From an uncultured Burkholderiales bacterium (GTDB lineage: Bacteria; Pseudomonadota; Gammaproteobacteria; Burkholderiales; Thiobacillaceae): a DNA stretch of 32,739 nucleotides. The notes beneath the pieces were generated by a model. The model saw only the letters and a list, made by a program, of their open reading frames with translations, ran no database searches and was not told the DNA's origin. The stretch lies in NCBI GenBank assembly GCA_938038385.1, contig CALHRD010000137.1:1-32739 (forward strand), read 5' to 3'. This document shows, in pieces, positions 17,959 to 26,647 of the stretch. The translations under genes were made by a program, and so were the position numbers. Numbering within the stretch: the stretch's first letter is position 1; each line of letters begins with the position of its first letter.

Positions 17959-17970
17959 GAGAGTTCGACC

Positions 17971-18831
17971 ATGTTTGTGATCGTCGGCTGGCTCATCGCC
18001 CTGGCAGGCATCTTCGGCGGTTATGCGGCGGCGGGTGGACATCTCGCGGCCCTGTTCCAGCCGCTGGAGGTGGTGATGATCGGCGGTGGGGCCCTGGGCG
18101 CATTCGTCGCCGCCAACAGCATGCACGCCATCAAGCACACGATCGCCGGTCTGGTGAGCTGCTTCAAGGGCTCGAAATACACCCGCGCCTTTTACATGGA
18201 ATTGCTGGCGCTGCTGTTCGAACTGCTGGCCAAGGTGCGCAAGGAGGGCCTGATGTCGCTCGAGGCCGATGTGGAGGAGCCCGACAAGAGCCCGATCTTC
18301 AACAAATATCCAACCATCACCGCCGATCACCATCTGGTGGAATTCATCACCGACTACCTACGCCTCATGGTGGGGGGCAACCTCAACGCCCTGGAGATCG
18401 AGAACCTGATGGACAACGAGATCGAGACCCACCACCACGAAGCGATGCACCCCTCGCATGCCGTGGCCAAACTGGCCGATGGCCTGCCGGCCTTCGGTAT
18501 CGTCGCCGCGGTCATGGGGGTGGTGCACACCATGGAGTCTCTGCACCTGCCGCCGAACGAGCTGGGCATCCTCATCGCCCACGCCCTGGTGGGTACCTTC
18601 CTGGGCATCCTGATGTCCTACGGCTTCGTCGCACCGCTCGCCAACGTGCTGGAGACCAAGGCCAGCGAGGCGACCAAGGTCTACCAGACGGTGAAGGTGG
18701 TACTGCTGGCCTCGCTCAATGGCTTCTCGCCCCAGGTTGCGGTGGAGTTCGGGCGCAAGGTGTTGTTCTCCACCGAACGGCCCAGCTTCCGCGAACTGGA
18801 AGACGACATCAAGGCGCGTAAGGGCAAGTGA
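17971..18831 (+). CDS. motA: flagellar motor stator protein MotA
   Basis: MotA is the proton-channel partner of MotB in the flagellar stator. The 286-residue protein has four membrane segments (FVIVGWLIALAGIFGGYAAA, VMIGGGALGAFVAANS, FGIVAAVMGVVHTM, IAHALVGTFLGILMSYGFVA) and the cytoplasmic loop that drives FliG. Arg90 and Glu98 (VRKEGLMSLEADVEEP) and Pro173 (DGLPAFG) fall at exactly the E. coli numbering, so it is expected to be functional. An AGGAG site precedes the ATG. It follows rnhB by 12 bases and precedes motB by 65. No other flagellar genes are in the window, so the rest of the flagellum, if present, lies elsewhere. Confidence 0.96.
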   Translation: MFVIVGWLIALAGIFGGYAAAGGHLAALFQPLEVVMIGGGALGAFVAANSMHAIKHTIAGLVSCFKGSKYTRAFYMELLALLFELLAKVRKEGLMSLEADVEEPDKSPIFNKYPTITADHHLVEFITDYLRLMVGGNLNALEIENLMDNEIETHHHEAMHPSHAVAKLADGLPAFGIVAAVMGVVHTMESLHLPPNELGILIAHALVGTFLGILMSYGFVAPLANVLETKASEATKVYQTVKVVLLASLNGFSPQVAVEFGRKVLFSTERPSFRELEDDIKARKGK

Positions 18832-18862
18832 ACATACGCCAGACTGGAATGGCCTTCCGTCT

Positions 18863-18896
18863 CCTGACTTCTGTCCTCTGACTGCCGACCTCTGAC
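18863..18896 (+). repeat. heptad repeat tract abutting the motB start
   Basis: From 18863 the motA-motB gap reads in consecutive sevens: CCTGACT, TCTGTCC, TCTGACT, GCCGACC, TCTGAC, the last running into the motB ATG. Consensus is about TCTGACC. Similar seven-base intergenic tracts are common in some environmental proteobacterial genomes; I know no function. The tract leaves no purine-rich ribosome binding site for motB. Confidence 0.5.
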
Positions 18897-19802
18897 ATGG
18901 CCGACGACTCGCAAAGACCCATCGTCATCAAGCGCATCAAGAAAGGTGGCGGCGGTCACCACGGTGGCGCCTGGAAGATCGCCTATGCCGACTTCGTCAC
19001 CGCCATGATGGCGTTTTTCCTGCTCATGTGGCTGCTCGGCTCGACGACCAAGGCGCAGATGGAGGGCATCGCCGACTACTTCAAGACACCGCTGAAGGTG
19101 GCCCTGTCGGGCGGCTCCGGGGCGGGTGACGCGACCAGCGTCATCAAGGGCGGCGGCACGGATCTGACCCGGCGTGCCGGCCAGGTCAAGAACGGCGAGA
19201 TCGATCCGGAGACGGCCAGGAAGATCGTGGCCAAAGAAGACGCCGAGCGGCTGAGCAACATGAAGCAGAAGCTCGAACGCCTGATCGAAAGCAACCCCAA
19301 GCTCAAGCAGTTCAAGCGGCAACTCAAGCTCGACATCACCAACGAGGGCCTGCGCATCCAGATCGTGGACGAGCAGAACCGGCCCATGTTCGATTCCGGC
19401 GGCGCGGTGATGAAGGACTACACCCGCGACATCCTGCGCGAAATCGGCAAGACCCTGAACGAGCTGCCGAACAAGATCAGCCTGTCGGGACACACCGATG
19501 CGGTGCAGTACGCCAGCGGCGAGCGCGGCTACAGCAACTGGGAGCTGTCCGCCGACCGGGCCAACGCCTCGCGCCGGGAGCTGGTGGCGGGCGGCCTCGA
19601 AGAGGGCAAGATCATGCGCGTCGTCGGACTTGGCTCGGCCGTGCCCTTCGACCGCGACAACCCGAATTCTCCGGTCAACCGGCGCATCTCCATCATCGTC
19701 ATGAACAAGAAGGCGGAGGACGCCATCAGCAAGGAAGGCCAGCAGATGGAGGCCACGACTGCCGAGCAGCTCAGGGAGAGGCTCGAAAATGGCCGGCGCT
19801 GA
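18897..19802 (+). CDS. motB: flagellar motor stator protein MotB
   Basis: The 301-residue protein anchors the stator to peptidoglycan and carries the proton-binding Asp. A basic glycine-rich N-terminus (KRIKKGGGGHHGGAW) leads into the single membrane helix with Asp32 in YADFVTAMMAFFLLMWLLGS, the E. coli position. A plug-like segment (GIADYFKTPLKVAL) follows, then a linker and an OmpA-type peptidoglycan-binding domain (SLSGHTDAVQY, YSNWELSADRANASRRELV, GLGSAVPFDRDNPNSPVNRR). It pairs with motA upstream. The ATG follows a seven-base repeat tract without a ribosome site, so initiation may be weak. Its end overlaps the next gene by 14 bases. Confidence 0.96.
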   Translation: MADDSQRPIVIKRIKKGGGGHHGGAWKIAYADFVTAMMAFFLLMWLLGSTTKAQMEGIADYFKTPLKVALSGGSGAGDATSVIKGGGTDLTRRAGQVKNGEIDPETARKIVAKEDAERLSNMKQKLERLIESNPKLKQFKRQLKLDITNEGLRIQIVDEQNRPMFDSGGAVMKDYTRDILREIGKTLNELPNKISLSGHTDAVQYASGERGYSNWELSADRANASRRELVAGGLEEGKIMRVVGLGSAVPFDRDNPNSPVNRRISIIVMNKKAEDAISKEGQQMEATTAEQLRERLENGRR

Positions 19803-20568
19803 GGCGCTCACCCGGTTGCCGCTGCGGCGCATGCCGCCGGCCCTCCTTGCCCTGGGGCTGCACGTCCCGCTCTGGGGGGGGCTGCTGGTGATCTGTCTCG
19901 CCGTCCCCTCCGGTTGCGAACGCTCGCTGCCCTGGCTTGTCCTGGCCGAGGGGCTGCTGGCATGGGGACTGTCGCGCTGGCTTGGCCTGCCGGGATGGTG
20001 GCAGGTGATCAATCTGCTCTTTTTCCCGCTGCTGTGGCTGCTCGGCCGCAACGACATCGCGCCTGTCTGGTATCTGGCCGGTTTCCTGACCCTTGCCCTC
20101 ACCTCCCTGGGCAGCGTGTTCACCCGTGTGCCGTTGTTCCTGACCAGTCAGCGCGTGATCGAGGCCCTGGCACAACACCTGCCTGCCGGGCCCGGATTGC
20201 GCCTCATCGATCTGGGGTGCGGCCTCGGCGGCCCACTGGCGGGTCTTGCCCGCTTGCGGCCCGATCTCCTCCTGCATGGGGTGGAGGCGGCTCCTTTGAA
20301 CTGGCTCTTAAGCAGGCTGCGTCTGGACGGGCGTGCCCGCATCCGCCTGGGCAGCCTCTGGGACGAGGACCTGTCGCGCTACGACATCGTCTATGCCTAT
20401 CTCTCGCCGGCGCCCATGAACCGGCTCTGGGAGCAGGCTCGCCGCCAGATGCGACCGGGCAGCCTGCTTATCAGCAACAGCTTCGAGATCCCCGGCGTCC
20501 CGCCCGACGAGGTGATCGAGCTGGATGATCCCATCCGTTCGAGGCTGCTCCTGTGGCGCATGCCATGA
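19789..20568 (+). CDS. membrane-anchored class I SAM methyltransferase
   Basis: The 259-residue protein has three or four hydrophobic helices in its first 120 residues (LLALGLHVPLWGGLLVICLA, GLLAWGLSRWLGL, VINLLFFPLLWLLG, YLAGFLTLALTSLG) and then a Rossmann methyltransferase core: LRLIDLGCGLGGPLAGLARL is motif I and HGVEAAPL provides the acidic residue for the SAM ribose. YDIVYAYLSPAPMNRLW corresponds to motif IV. This layout resembles membrane-bound lysine methyltransferase-like proteins, but the substrate cannot be read from sequence. It overlaps motB by 14 bases and the HDOD gene by 16, so the three are cotranslated; a role with the stator or in signalling is only a guess. Confidence 0.8.
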   Translation: MAGAEALTRLPLRRMPPALLALGLHVPLWGGLLVICLAVPSGCERSLPWLVLAEGLLAWGLSRWLGLPGWWQVINLLFFPLLWLLGRNDIAPVWYLAGFLTLALTSLGSVFTRVPLFLTSQRVIEALAQHLPAGPGLRLIDLGCGLGGPLAGLARLRPDLLLHGVEAAPLNWLLSRLRLDGRARIRLGSLWDEDLSRYDIVYAYLSPAPMNRLWEQARRQMRPGSLLISNSFEIPGVPPDEVIELDDPIRSRLLLWRMP

Positions 20569-22088
20569 CCCTGGAGACCTGGCTGGAACGTCTGAAACCC
20601 GGCCAGACCCCCATCTTCCGCCACACCAAGGCCGAGCTGCTGGCCCTGAAAGGGCGCATCGACGAGGTCGGTGCGCGGGAGGTCTCGAACCTGGTGCTGG
20701 CCGACCCGCTGGCCAGCCTGCGACTGATCTATCTGGCCAACAACCGTGTCAGCCGCCACTTCGGCAACGAGGTCGCCACCGTCGAACACGCCATCATGAT
20801 GCAGGGCCTGGGGGTCTACATCGACCAGGTGGCGCAGTTTCCCGTCCTGGAGGAAATCCCCCTGGGGCGTGAGCCGGAATCGCTCAACTCGCTCTACCGC
20901 CTGCTGCGTCTGGCCCAGCACGCTGCCTGGCAGGCGCGGGATTTCGCCGTGCTCCACTCGGACATCCGCGCCGAGGAGGTGGAAGTGGCCGCCCTGCTCT
21001 ATTACGCGCCGGAATTCCTGTTCTGGCTGGATGCCCCCGCTACCGCCCGCGAGCTGGCCAGGCTGCGCCGCATCAAGGAGCCGGAGGAGGCGGAGGTCGA
21101 GGCCCTGGGTTTCGCCCTGGAACCGTTGCGGCTGATGCTGCTGGAGGCATGGAAGATACCGGCAATCATCCGCGATCTGCTCGATGCACGTCATGCCCAG
21201 CGTTCGCGCAACATCATCCTGCGCGCCTGTCTCGACATCGCCCACCGCAGTCGGCACGGGTGGTGGGACGAGCACCTGCTGGCCGATTACCAGGCCCTGG
21301 CGGACATCGAGAACACCCCGCTGGAGGTGATCGTTGGCACCGTACACCGCAATGCCGTACGCGCCGCCCGGCACGGCGCATGGATCCCGGCGCCGCCGGC
21401 CGCTGCCTGGCTGCCGATGCTGCCGGGTGCCTGGCCGCATGAGCAGCCGGCCACCGAGACCGCGAGCGCCTCCGCCGCTGTGCCGGCGCAACCTTCTGCC
21501 TCCGCACGCTCCATACCGCCACCCCCGGCCGCCGCACCCGCCGCAGGACCTGCCGACGCTCCGGTCTGCATGCAACCCGACCCGGCCGCGCTGCAGGCCT
21601 GTCTGCAGGGCATCGAGGCCCACCTCGACGGCAGCCTGAACCTCAACCAGATGCTGGCCCTGGTGCTCAAGGGTCTGCACCACGGCCTGGGCCTGTCGCG
21701 CGTCGTCTTCGCCATGGTCACGCCCGACGGGCAGCGGGTTAAAAGCCGCTTCACCCTGGGGGTCGGAACACAGGAGCCCCTGCGCCACTTCGAGTTCCCG
21801 CTGCATTCCAAGGACCTGTTCGGGCATCTGATGACCAAAATGCAGGGGGTGTGGCTCAATCCCGACAACCGGCCACGCCTGTGGCCCATGGTCCGTCCCG
21901 AGCTCAAGGCCCAGCTCGGAGAGGGCGAGTTCCTCGCCATGTCCCTGTTCGTCGGCGACCGGCCCTTCGGCCTCATCTACGCCGACCGGGGACGCACCGG
22001 CTGTACACTCGACGGCGCCACCTACGACGATTTCAAACGGCTTTGTCTGCAGGCCGTGCGCGGTCTGGCCAGGATCAAATCCGGCTGA
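20553..22088 (+). CDS. HDOD-domain protein with C-terminal GAF-like domain
   Basis: The 511-residue protein starts with an HDOD domain (about residues 15-250: VSNLVLADPLASLRLIYLAN, then VATVEHAIMMQGLG, and helices such as LRLAQHAAWQARDFAVLHSD), a catalytically dead relative of HD phosphohydrolases common in c-di-GMP and stress signalling. A Pro/Ala linker spans about 270-340. The C-terminal part (350-505: LNLNQMLALVLKGLHHGLGL, SRVVFAMVTPDGQRVKSRF, LAMSLFVGDRPFGLIYADRG) looks like a GAF sensor. The GTG at 20553 is preferred because GAGG lies eight bases before it; ATG at 20565 overlaps the methyltransferase stop and is the alternative. It ends seven bases from the convergent ppsA. Ligand and target are unknown. 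Confidence 0.85.
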   Translation: MAHAMTLETWLERLKPGQTPIFRHTKAELLALKGRIDEVGAREVSNLVLADPLASLRLIYLANNRVSRHFGNEVATVEHAIMMQGLGVYIDQVAQFPVLEEIPLGREPESLNSLYRLLRLAQHAAWQARDFAVLHSDIRAEEVEVAALLYYAPEFLFWLDAPATARELARLRRIKEPEEAEVEALGFALEPLRLMLLEAWKIPAIIRDLLDARHAQRSRNIILRACLDIAHRSRHGWWDEHLLADYQALADIENTPLEVIVGTVHRNAVRAARHGAWIPAPPAAAWLPMLPGAWPHEQPATETASASAAVPAQPSASARSIPPPPAAAPAAGPADAPVCMQPDPAALQACLQGIEAHLDGSLNLNQMLALVLKGLHHGLGLSRVVFAMVTPDGQRVKSRFTLGVGTQEPLRHFEFPLHSKDLFGHLMTKMQGVWLNPDNRPRLWPMVRPELKAQLGEGEFLAMSLFVGDRPFGLIYADRGRTGCTLDGATYDDFKRLCLQAVRGLARIKSG

Positions 22089-22095
22089 CCGGCCG

Positions 22096-24462
22096 TCAGG
22101 ACTGATTACCCGCCAGCCGCAGCCAGGTGCTCACCACCGTGTCCGGATTCAGCGACAGGCTGTCGATACCCTGTTGCATGAGCCATTCCGCCAGATCGGG
22201 GTGATCGGACGGGCCCTGGCCGCAGATGCCGACGTATTTGCCCTCCGCCTTGCAGGCCCGGATAGCCATCGCCAGCAGCATCTTGACCGCCGGGTCGCGT
22301 TCGTCGAACTTCTCCGCCACCAGGCTGGAATCACGGTCCAGCCCCAAGGTGAGCTGGGTGAGGTCGTTGGAACCGATGGAGTAGCCATCGAAGCGTTGCA
22401 GGAACTCGCGGGCGAGCAGGACGTTGGAGGGAATCTCACACATCATCACCAGCTTCAGCCCCCGCTCGCCGCGTTTCAGGCCGTTCTCCGCCAGCACTGC
22501 CAGGGCGGCGTCGGCATCGTCCAGGGTGCGCACGAAGGGCAGCATCACCTCGACGTTGGTCAGACCCATGTCCTCGCGCACCCGCCGCACCGCCCGGCAC
22601 TCGAGCTGGAAGGCGCGCCGGAACATCGGGTGGGCGTAGCGTCCGGCCCCGCGGAAGCCGAGCATGGGATTTTCCTCCTCCGGCTCGTAGTGCCGCCCGC
22701 CGATCAGGTTCGCGTATTCGTTCGATTTGAAGTCAGACATGCGCACGATCACCCGCTTCGGCCAGAAGGCGGCGGCGATGGTGGCGATGCCCTCGGCCAG
22801 TTTCTCGACGTAGAAGCCGACCGGATCGGCATAGCCCAGGATGCGCGCATCGATGGCCCGCTTCTCTTCCTGCGGCAGCTTGTGGTACTCCAGAGCGGCA
22901 TTCGGATGGATGCCGATGGCGGTGTTGATGATGAACTCCAGGCGGGCGAGCCCCACCCCTTCGTGCGGAAGCAGGGCGAAGTGGAAGGCCTGCTCCGGGT
23001 TGCCCACGTTCATCATGATCTTGACCGGGATCTCAGGCATGGCCTGCATCACCACCTCGGACTTCTCGAACCTGAGCAGCCCCCGATAGACGTAGCCGTC
23101 CTCGCCCTCGGCACAGGAGACGGTGACCTCGGCGCCGTCTGGCACCGTACCCGTGGCGTTGCCGGTGCCGACCACCGCCGGCACGCCCAGCTCGCGGGCG
23201 ACGATGGCGGCGTGGCAGGTGCGCCCGCCGCGGTCGGTGACGATGGCGGCGGCGCGCTTCATCACCGGCTCCCAGTCCGGGTCGGTCATCTCCGTGATCA
23301 GGACGTCGCCGGCCTCGACCCGATGCATCTCGCTGGCAGAGCGGATCACCCGCGCCCGGCCCTGCCCGATGCGGCTGCCGATGGCCCGGCCCTGCACCAG
23401 CACGGGCCCTCTTTCCAGCAGCTGGAAACGGGTCTGCACCTGGCCCGCGCGCGACTTCACCGTCTCCGGCCTGGCCTGCAGGATGTAGAGCTTGCCGTCC
23501 AGGCCGTCCCGCCCCCACTCGATGTCCATCGGCCGGCCGTAGTGGTCCTCGATCACCATGGCATAGCGCGCGAGTTCCAGGATCTCCTCGTCGGTGAGAG
23601 AGAACTGCTGGCGATAGGCCGCAGGCACCTCCTCCACACGGGTGGAGCGCTCGGCCGTCGCCTCGCTGGCGAACACCATGCGGATGGCCTTGTCGCCCAG
23701 CTTCTTGCGGATGACCGGGCGGTGGCCACGGGCCAGTGTCGGCTTGTGCACGTAAAACTCGTCCGGGTTGACAGAGCCTTGCACCACCGTCTCACCCAGG
23801 CCGTAGGCGGCATTGATGAACACCACGTCGCGAAAGCCCGACTCGGTGTCCAGGGTGAACATGACACCGGCCGTCCCCTTGTCCGAGCGGACCATGCGCT
23901 GGATGCCAGCGGACAGCGCCACCGCCTCGTGCGCGAAGCCGTGGTGCACGCGGTAGGCGATGGCGCGGTCGTTGTAGAGCGAGGCGAAACAACGCTTTAC
24001 GGCGTCGAGCAGATTGTCGGCGCCGCGGATGTTGAGGAAGGTCTCCTGCTGGCCGGCGAAGGAGGCATCGGGCAGGTCCTCGGCGGTGGCGGAGGAGCGC
24101 ACGGCGAACTGCAGGTCCTCGCCCGCCTCGCCGCACATCTGGGCATGGGCCTCACGGATGGCGGTCTCCAGGCCGGCCGGCAGCGGGGTGGCCAGCATCC
24201 AGCCGCGGATCTCCCGTCCCGCCGCGGCCAGTGCGGCCACGTCCTCGTAATCGAGGGATGCGAGTTTGGTGGCGATACGCTCCGCCAGGCCGTCCCGGGT
24301 CAGGTATTCACGGAAGGCATCGGCCGTGGTGGCAAAGCCGCCGGGCACCCTGACCCCCCTGCTTCCCAGGTTGCGGATCATCTCCCCGAGTGAGGCGTTC
24401 TTGCCGCCCACCCGTGCCACGTCCTGCATGGACAGGTCCTGAAAGCGCGCGATATAGTCCAT
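22096..24462 (-). CDS. ppsA: phosphoenolpyruvate synthase
   Basis: This enzyme of 788 residues makes PEP, AMP and phosphate from pyruvate and ATP for gluconeogenesis. The N-terminal ATP-binding domain opens with [20 protein letters not shown], then [20 protein letters not shown]. The phosphohistidine domain carries [20 protein letters not shown] with His417 (E. coli His421), and the C-terminal PEP barrel has [16 protein letters not shown], then NPMLGFRG and [16 protein letters not shown] with the active-site Cys. Length equals that of E. coli PpsA. It is divergent from its regulator ppsR across 41 bases and convergent with the HDOD gene, and has a GAGG-like site ahead of the ATG. Confidence 0.97.
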   Translation of the reverse strand: MDYIARFQDLSMQDVARVGGKNASLGEMIRNLGSRGVRVPGGFATTADAFREYLTRDGLAERIATKLASLDYEDVAALAAAGREIRGWMLATPLPAGLETAIREAHAQMCGEAGEDLQFAVRSSATAEDLPDASFAGQQETFLNIRGADNLLDAVKRCFASLYNDRAIAYRVHHGFAHEAVALSAGIQRMVRSDKGTAGVMFTLDTESGFRDVVFINAAYGLGETVVQGSVNPDEFYVHKPTLARGHRPVIRKKLGDKAIRMVFASEATAERSTRVEEVPAAYRQQFSLTDEEILELARYAMVIEDHYGRPMDIEWGRDGLDGKLYILQARPETVKSRAGQVQTRFQLLERGPVLVQGRAIGSRIGQGRARVIRSASEMHRVEAGDVLITEMTDPDWEPVMKRAAAIVTDRGGRTCHAAIVARELGVPAVVGTGNATGTVPDGAEVTVSCAEGEDGYVYRGLLRFEKSEVVMQAMPEIPVKIMMNVGNPEQAFHFALLPHEGVGLARLEFIINTAIGIHPNAALEYHKLPQEEKRAIDARILGYADPVGFYVEKLAEGIATIAAAFWPKRVIVRMSDFKSNEYANLIGGRHYEPEEENPMLGFRGAGRYAHPMFRRAFQLECRAVRRVREDMGLTNVEVMLPFVRTLDDADAALAVLAENGLKRGERGLKLVMMCEIPSNVLLAREFLQRFDGYSIGSNDLTQLTLGLDRDSSLVAEKFDERDPAVKMLLAMAIRACKAEGKYVGICGQGPSDHPDLAEWLMQQGIDSLSLNPDTVVSTWLRLAGNQS

Positions 24463-24503
24463 CGTGTTCCCCTCGGTCGTGACACAGCGCAGCGCCTCTT
24501 CCC

Positions 24504-25328
24504 ATGACCCCGGCGCGTCCGGTCTTCTTCGTCTCAGACCACACCGGCATCACCGCCGAGATCATCGGCAAGAGCCTGCTCTCCCAATTCCCCGGCGAAG
24601 CGTTCGCTTGCACCAGTTTACCGTTCGTCGACAGCGAGGAGAAAGCTCGACAGGCGATCACCCGCATACGCGAGGCAGGCCAGATCTCGGGCCTGCGCCC
24701 TGTGGTGTTCTCGACGCTGACCGATGCCGGCATCCGTGCCGCCCTGGATGCCAGCGGCGCGCTGGTGATGGATGTCTATGGCCAATTTGCGGGCATGCTC
24801 AGCGTCGAGCTGGGCCGCCAGCCCGTCGCCTTGCGCGGCCGCCTGCACGGCATGGACGACACGGGCGCCTACCATGCCCGCATCGAAGCCCTGAACTTCA
24901 CCCTGGCGGCGGACGACGGCCTGAGCGTGGACAAGTACGCCAGGGCCGACCTCATCCTGGTCGGCGTGTCGCGTTGCGGCAAGACGCCGACCTCGCTGTA
25001 CATGGCCATGCAGTATGGGCTGCATGTCGCCAATTACCCCCTGACCCCGGAGAACTTCGAGCGGCCCGGACTCCCTGCTGCCCTCGCCCCGCATCGGACC
25101 AAGCTGCGCGGACTCACCCTGAACGCCGAGCGACTGGCCCAGATCCGGTCCGAGCGTAAACCCGGCAGCCGCTATGCCAGCCTTGAAAATTGTCGGGAGG
25201 AAATCGGGGCGGCAGAGGCGCTGATGCGCCGCGAGGGCGTCCCAGTCATCGACACGACCCGCCGCTCCGTCGAGGAGATCGCGGCCCTGCTCAAGCTCTC
25301 CATCCAGCCGGCGGCTCTGACCGGCTGA
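24504..25328 (+). CDS. ppsR: PEP synthase regulatory kinase/pyrophosphorylase (PSRP)
   Basis: The 274-residue protein belongs to the DUF299 family, which both inactivates PEP synthase by ADP-dependent phosphorylation of the Thr beside its catalytic His and reactivates it by phosphorolysis. Seen are [20 protein letters not shown] at the N-terminus, the P-loop-like [20 protein letters not shown] at about residues 151-170, and the C-terminal [20 protein letters not shown] followed by SVEEIA. Its target Thr is present in the neighbouring synthase (GRTCH). The gene pair is divergent, which lets both be set by one small intergenic region. Confidence 0.96.
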   Translation: MTPARPVFFVSDHTGITAEIIGKSLLSQFPGEAFACTSLPFVDSEEKARQAITRIREAGQISGLRPVVFSTLTDAGIRAALDASGALVMDVYGQFAGMLSVELGRQPVALRGRLHGMDDTGAYHARIEALNFTLAADDGLSVDKYARADLILVGVSRCGKTPTSLYMAMQYGLHVANYPLTPENFERPGLPAALAPHRTKLRGLTLNAERLAQIRSERKPGSRYASLENCREEIGAAEALMRREGVPVIDTTRRSVEEIAALLKLSIQPAALTG

Positions 25329-25413
25329 GCGCCCCGCAACACTGTGACCTGAGCGATACGCCCACGGGCGGAGCGACACGATGGTGGTTTACGCGCCGCG
25401 TGAATCTCATTAA

Positions 25414-25530
25414 CCTGAATCCGTGTTGATCTCGACCAACCCGGTGCAGGTCGGACTCTGGTGTGACGGGTCGGGTGTCGGGCTGAAGCCCGACCTGCAA
25501 GGCGACCGGCACCATCGATACGGATACAGG
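25414..25530 (+). mobile_element. 117-bp MITE-like element, copy 1, with 5-bp target duplication
   Basis: The element begins CCTGAATCCGTGTTGAT and ends ATCGATACGGATACAGG, imperfect inverted ends (14 of 17 match). It is flanked on both sides by ATTAA (25409-25413 and 25531-25535), a 5-bp target duplication. Inside is the palindrome TCGGGCTGAAGCCCGA. A second 117-bp copy in opposite orientation lies at 28697-28813, alike at about 85% by eye. It has no coding capacity. CCT-starting ends with 5-bp AT-rich duplications fit an IS1380-type parent transposase, which is inference. Together with the next element it fills the 397-base gap after ppsR; the first 80 bases of that gap show only a short CGCCC/GGGCG hairpin. 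Confidence 0.8.
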
Positions 25531-25535
25531 ATTAA

Positions 25536-25705
25536 CCTGGGAGCCTGTCGGACTTCAGCGATCGTAGCGAGCCGGGTGGGAGAGCGAGGACAGTTTTTCA
25601 CGATTTCGAGGCGCTGAGTTGGCCTATGCAACGAGAAATCGGGGAAAATGGACCGCTCTTCCCACCGGCGCAGTAGATCAGCCTCAAGTCCGACAGGCTC
25701 CTAGG
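25536..25705 (+). mobile_element. 170-bp foldback MITE-like element
   Basis: GGAGCCTGTCGGACTT (25540-25555) and its exact complement (25686-25701) form 16-bp terminal repeats, extendable to 20 bases with one mismatch (CCTG/TAGG ends). Further in, GCCGGGTGGGAGAGCG pairs with CGCTCTTCCCACCGGC almost completely, and CGATTTC with GAAATCG, so nearly the whole element folds into one long imperfect hairpin. It touches the ATTAA duplication of the preceding 117-bp element. No open frame and no clear target duplication. It ends only 20 bases before the acyltransferase ATG and may supply promoter or terminator function to that gene. Confidence 0.75.
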
Positions 25706-25725
25706 ATCAGGGAGAGCAATCCGCC

Positions 25726-26466
25726 ATGGCCATCGATCTGAAAGCGGCATTCCACGAATACTTCGAGCTGCTGCATGCGGATACCGATGCATTGCGCGAG
25801 GAGGTCTTTCGGCTGCGCTACCAGGTCTATGTCGTGGAGACCGGTTTCGAGCGGGCGGAGGATTTCCCGGACGGCCTGGAACGGGACGCCTATGACAGTC
25901 GCTCCGACCATCATCTGCTGCGGCACCGACGCACGGGCCTGTATGCCGCCACCGCACGCATGATCCTGCCTTCGCCCGATGCTCCCGACCGCCCCTATCC
26001 CATGGAACAGCATTGCCCTCTCTACACGGGCGCGGGCGTTACCGATCCGCAGCGGCGCCGGCATCTGGGGGAGGTCTCCCGCTTCGCGGTCTCCAAGACC
26101 TTCAAGCGGCGTCTGGGCGAGGCGGGCACCCTGGCCGGCGTGGCGGAGAACGTGGATGTCCATTTCGAAGAAGACGAACGGCGTATCCTGCCCCATCTTT
26201 CACTTGGACTGATGGCGGTGGAACTGCGCAGCATGCACAACCATGGCCTGAGCCATTGCTACGCGGCGATGGAACCGGCACTGCACCGGCTGATCAGCCG
26301 TTTCGGCCTGACATTCCATCAGATCGGCCCCGGCATCGACTATCATGGCCAGCGCATCCCCTGTCTTGGCGATGTGCACGAGTTCCTGCCCAACATCAAG
26401 CGTGTCGCGCCGCCGGTGTGGGATCTGATGACCGACGGGGGAAGATACACCTGCGGTACCGAGTGA
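25726..26466 (+). CDS. PEP-CTERM/exosortase system-associated acyltransferase
   Basis: The 246-residue protein matches my recollection of the exosortase-associated N-acyltransferase family, related to N-acyl-amino-acid synthases of the GNAT fold. Key stretches are EEVFRLRYQVYVVETGFERA, EDFPDGLERDAYDSRSDHHL, the acyl-carrier side GLYAATARMIL, and HLGEVSRFAVSKTFKRRLG, the typical Glu-Val-Ser-Arg-Phe-Ala-Val motif. Such enzymes usually sit beside exosortase and exopolysaccharide genes; none is in this window, so it is an orphan or its partners are elsewhere. The ATG has GGGAG about ten bases ahead. It lies between two inverted copies of a small mobile element, with the foldback element directly upstream. 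Product and substrate are unproven. Confidence 0.8.
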   Translation: MAIDLKAAFHEYFELLHADTDALREEVFRLRYQVYVVETGFERAEDFPDGLERDAYDSRSDHHLLRHRRTGLYAATARMILPSPDAPDRPYPMEQHCPLYTGAGVTDPQRRRHLGEVSRFAVSKTFKRRLGEAGTLAGVAENVDVHFEEDERRILPHLSLGLMAVELRSMHNHGLSHCYAAMEPALHRLISRFGLTFHQIGPGIDYHGQRIPCLGDVHEFLPNIKRVAPPVWDLMTDGGRYTCGTE

Positions 26467-26647
26467 TCTCCCACGCCAACGCCCGGCACGAACCGACAGC
26501 CGTGGACGCAGGGTGGGGAAAGCCCAATAATAGCGCCATGTCCGGACCATTCCGCTCTCCCGCGTCCGCAGGCATCCCCGCCGGGTGCGCCTCCCCGTCA
26601 ACACGAACAAACAATCCGCCCTGTCCTCACCCCGTCTGGAGTCGTTC

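Noticed and set aside
22174-24393. Long open frame of 739 codons antisense to the PEP synthase gene
   Set aside because: It mirrors the third-position GC bias of ppsA, its translation is rich in His/Gly/Asp/Arg without domain motifs, and the opposite strand is a full-length enzyme.
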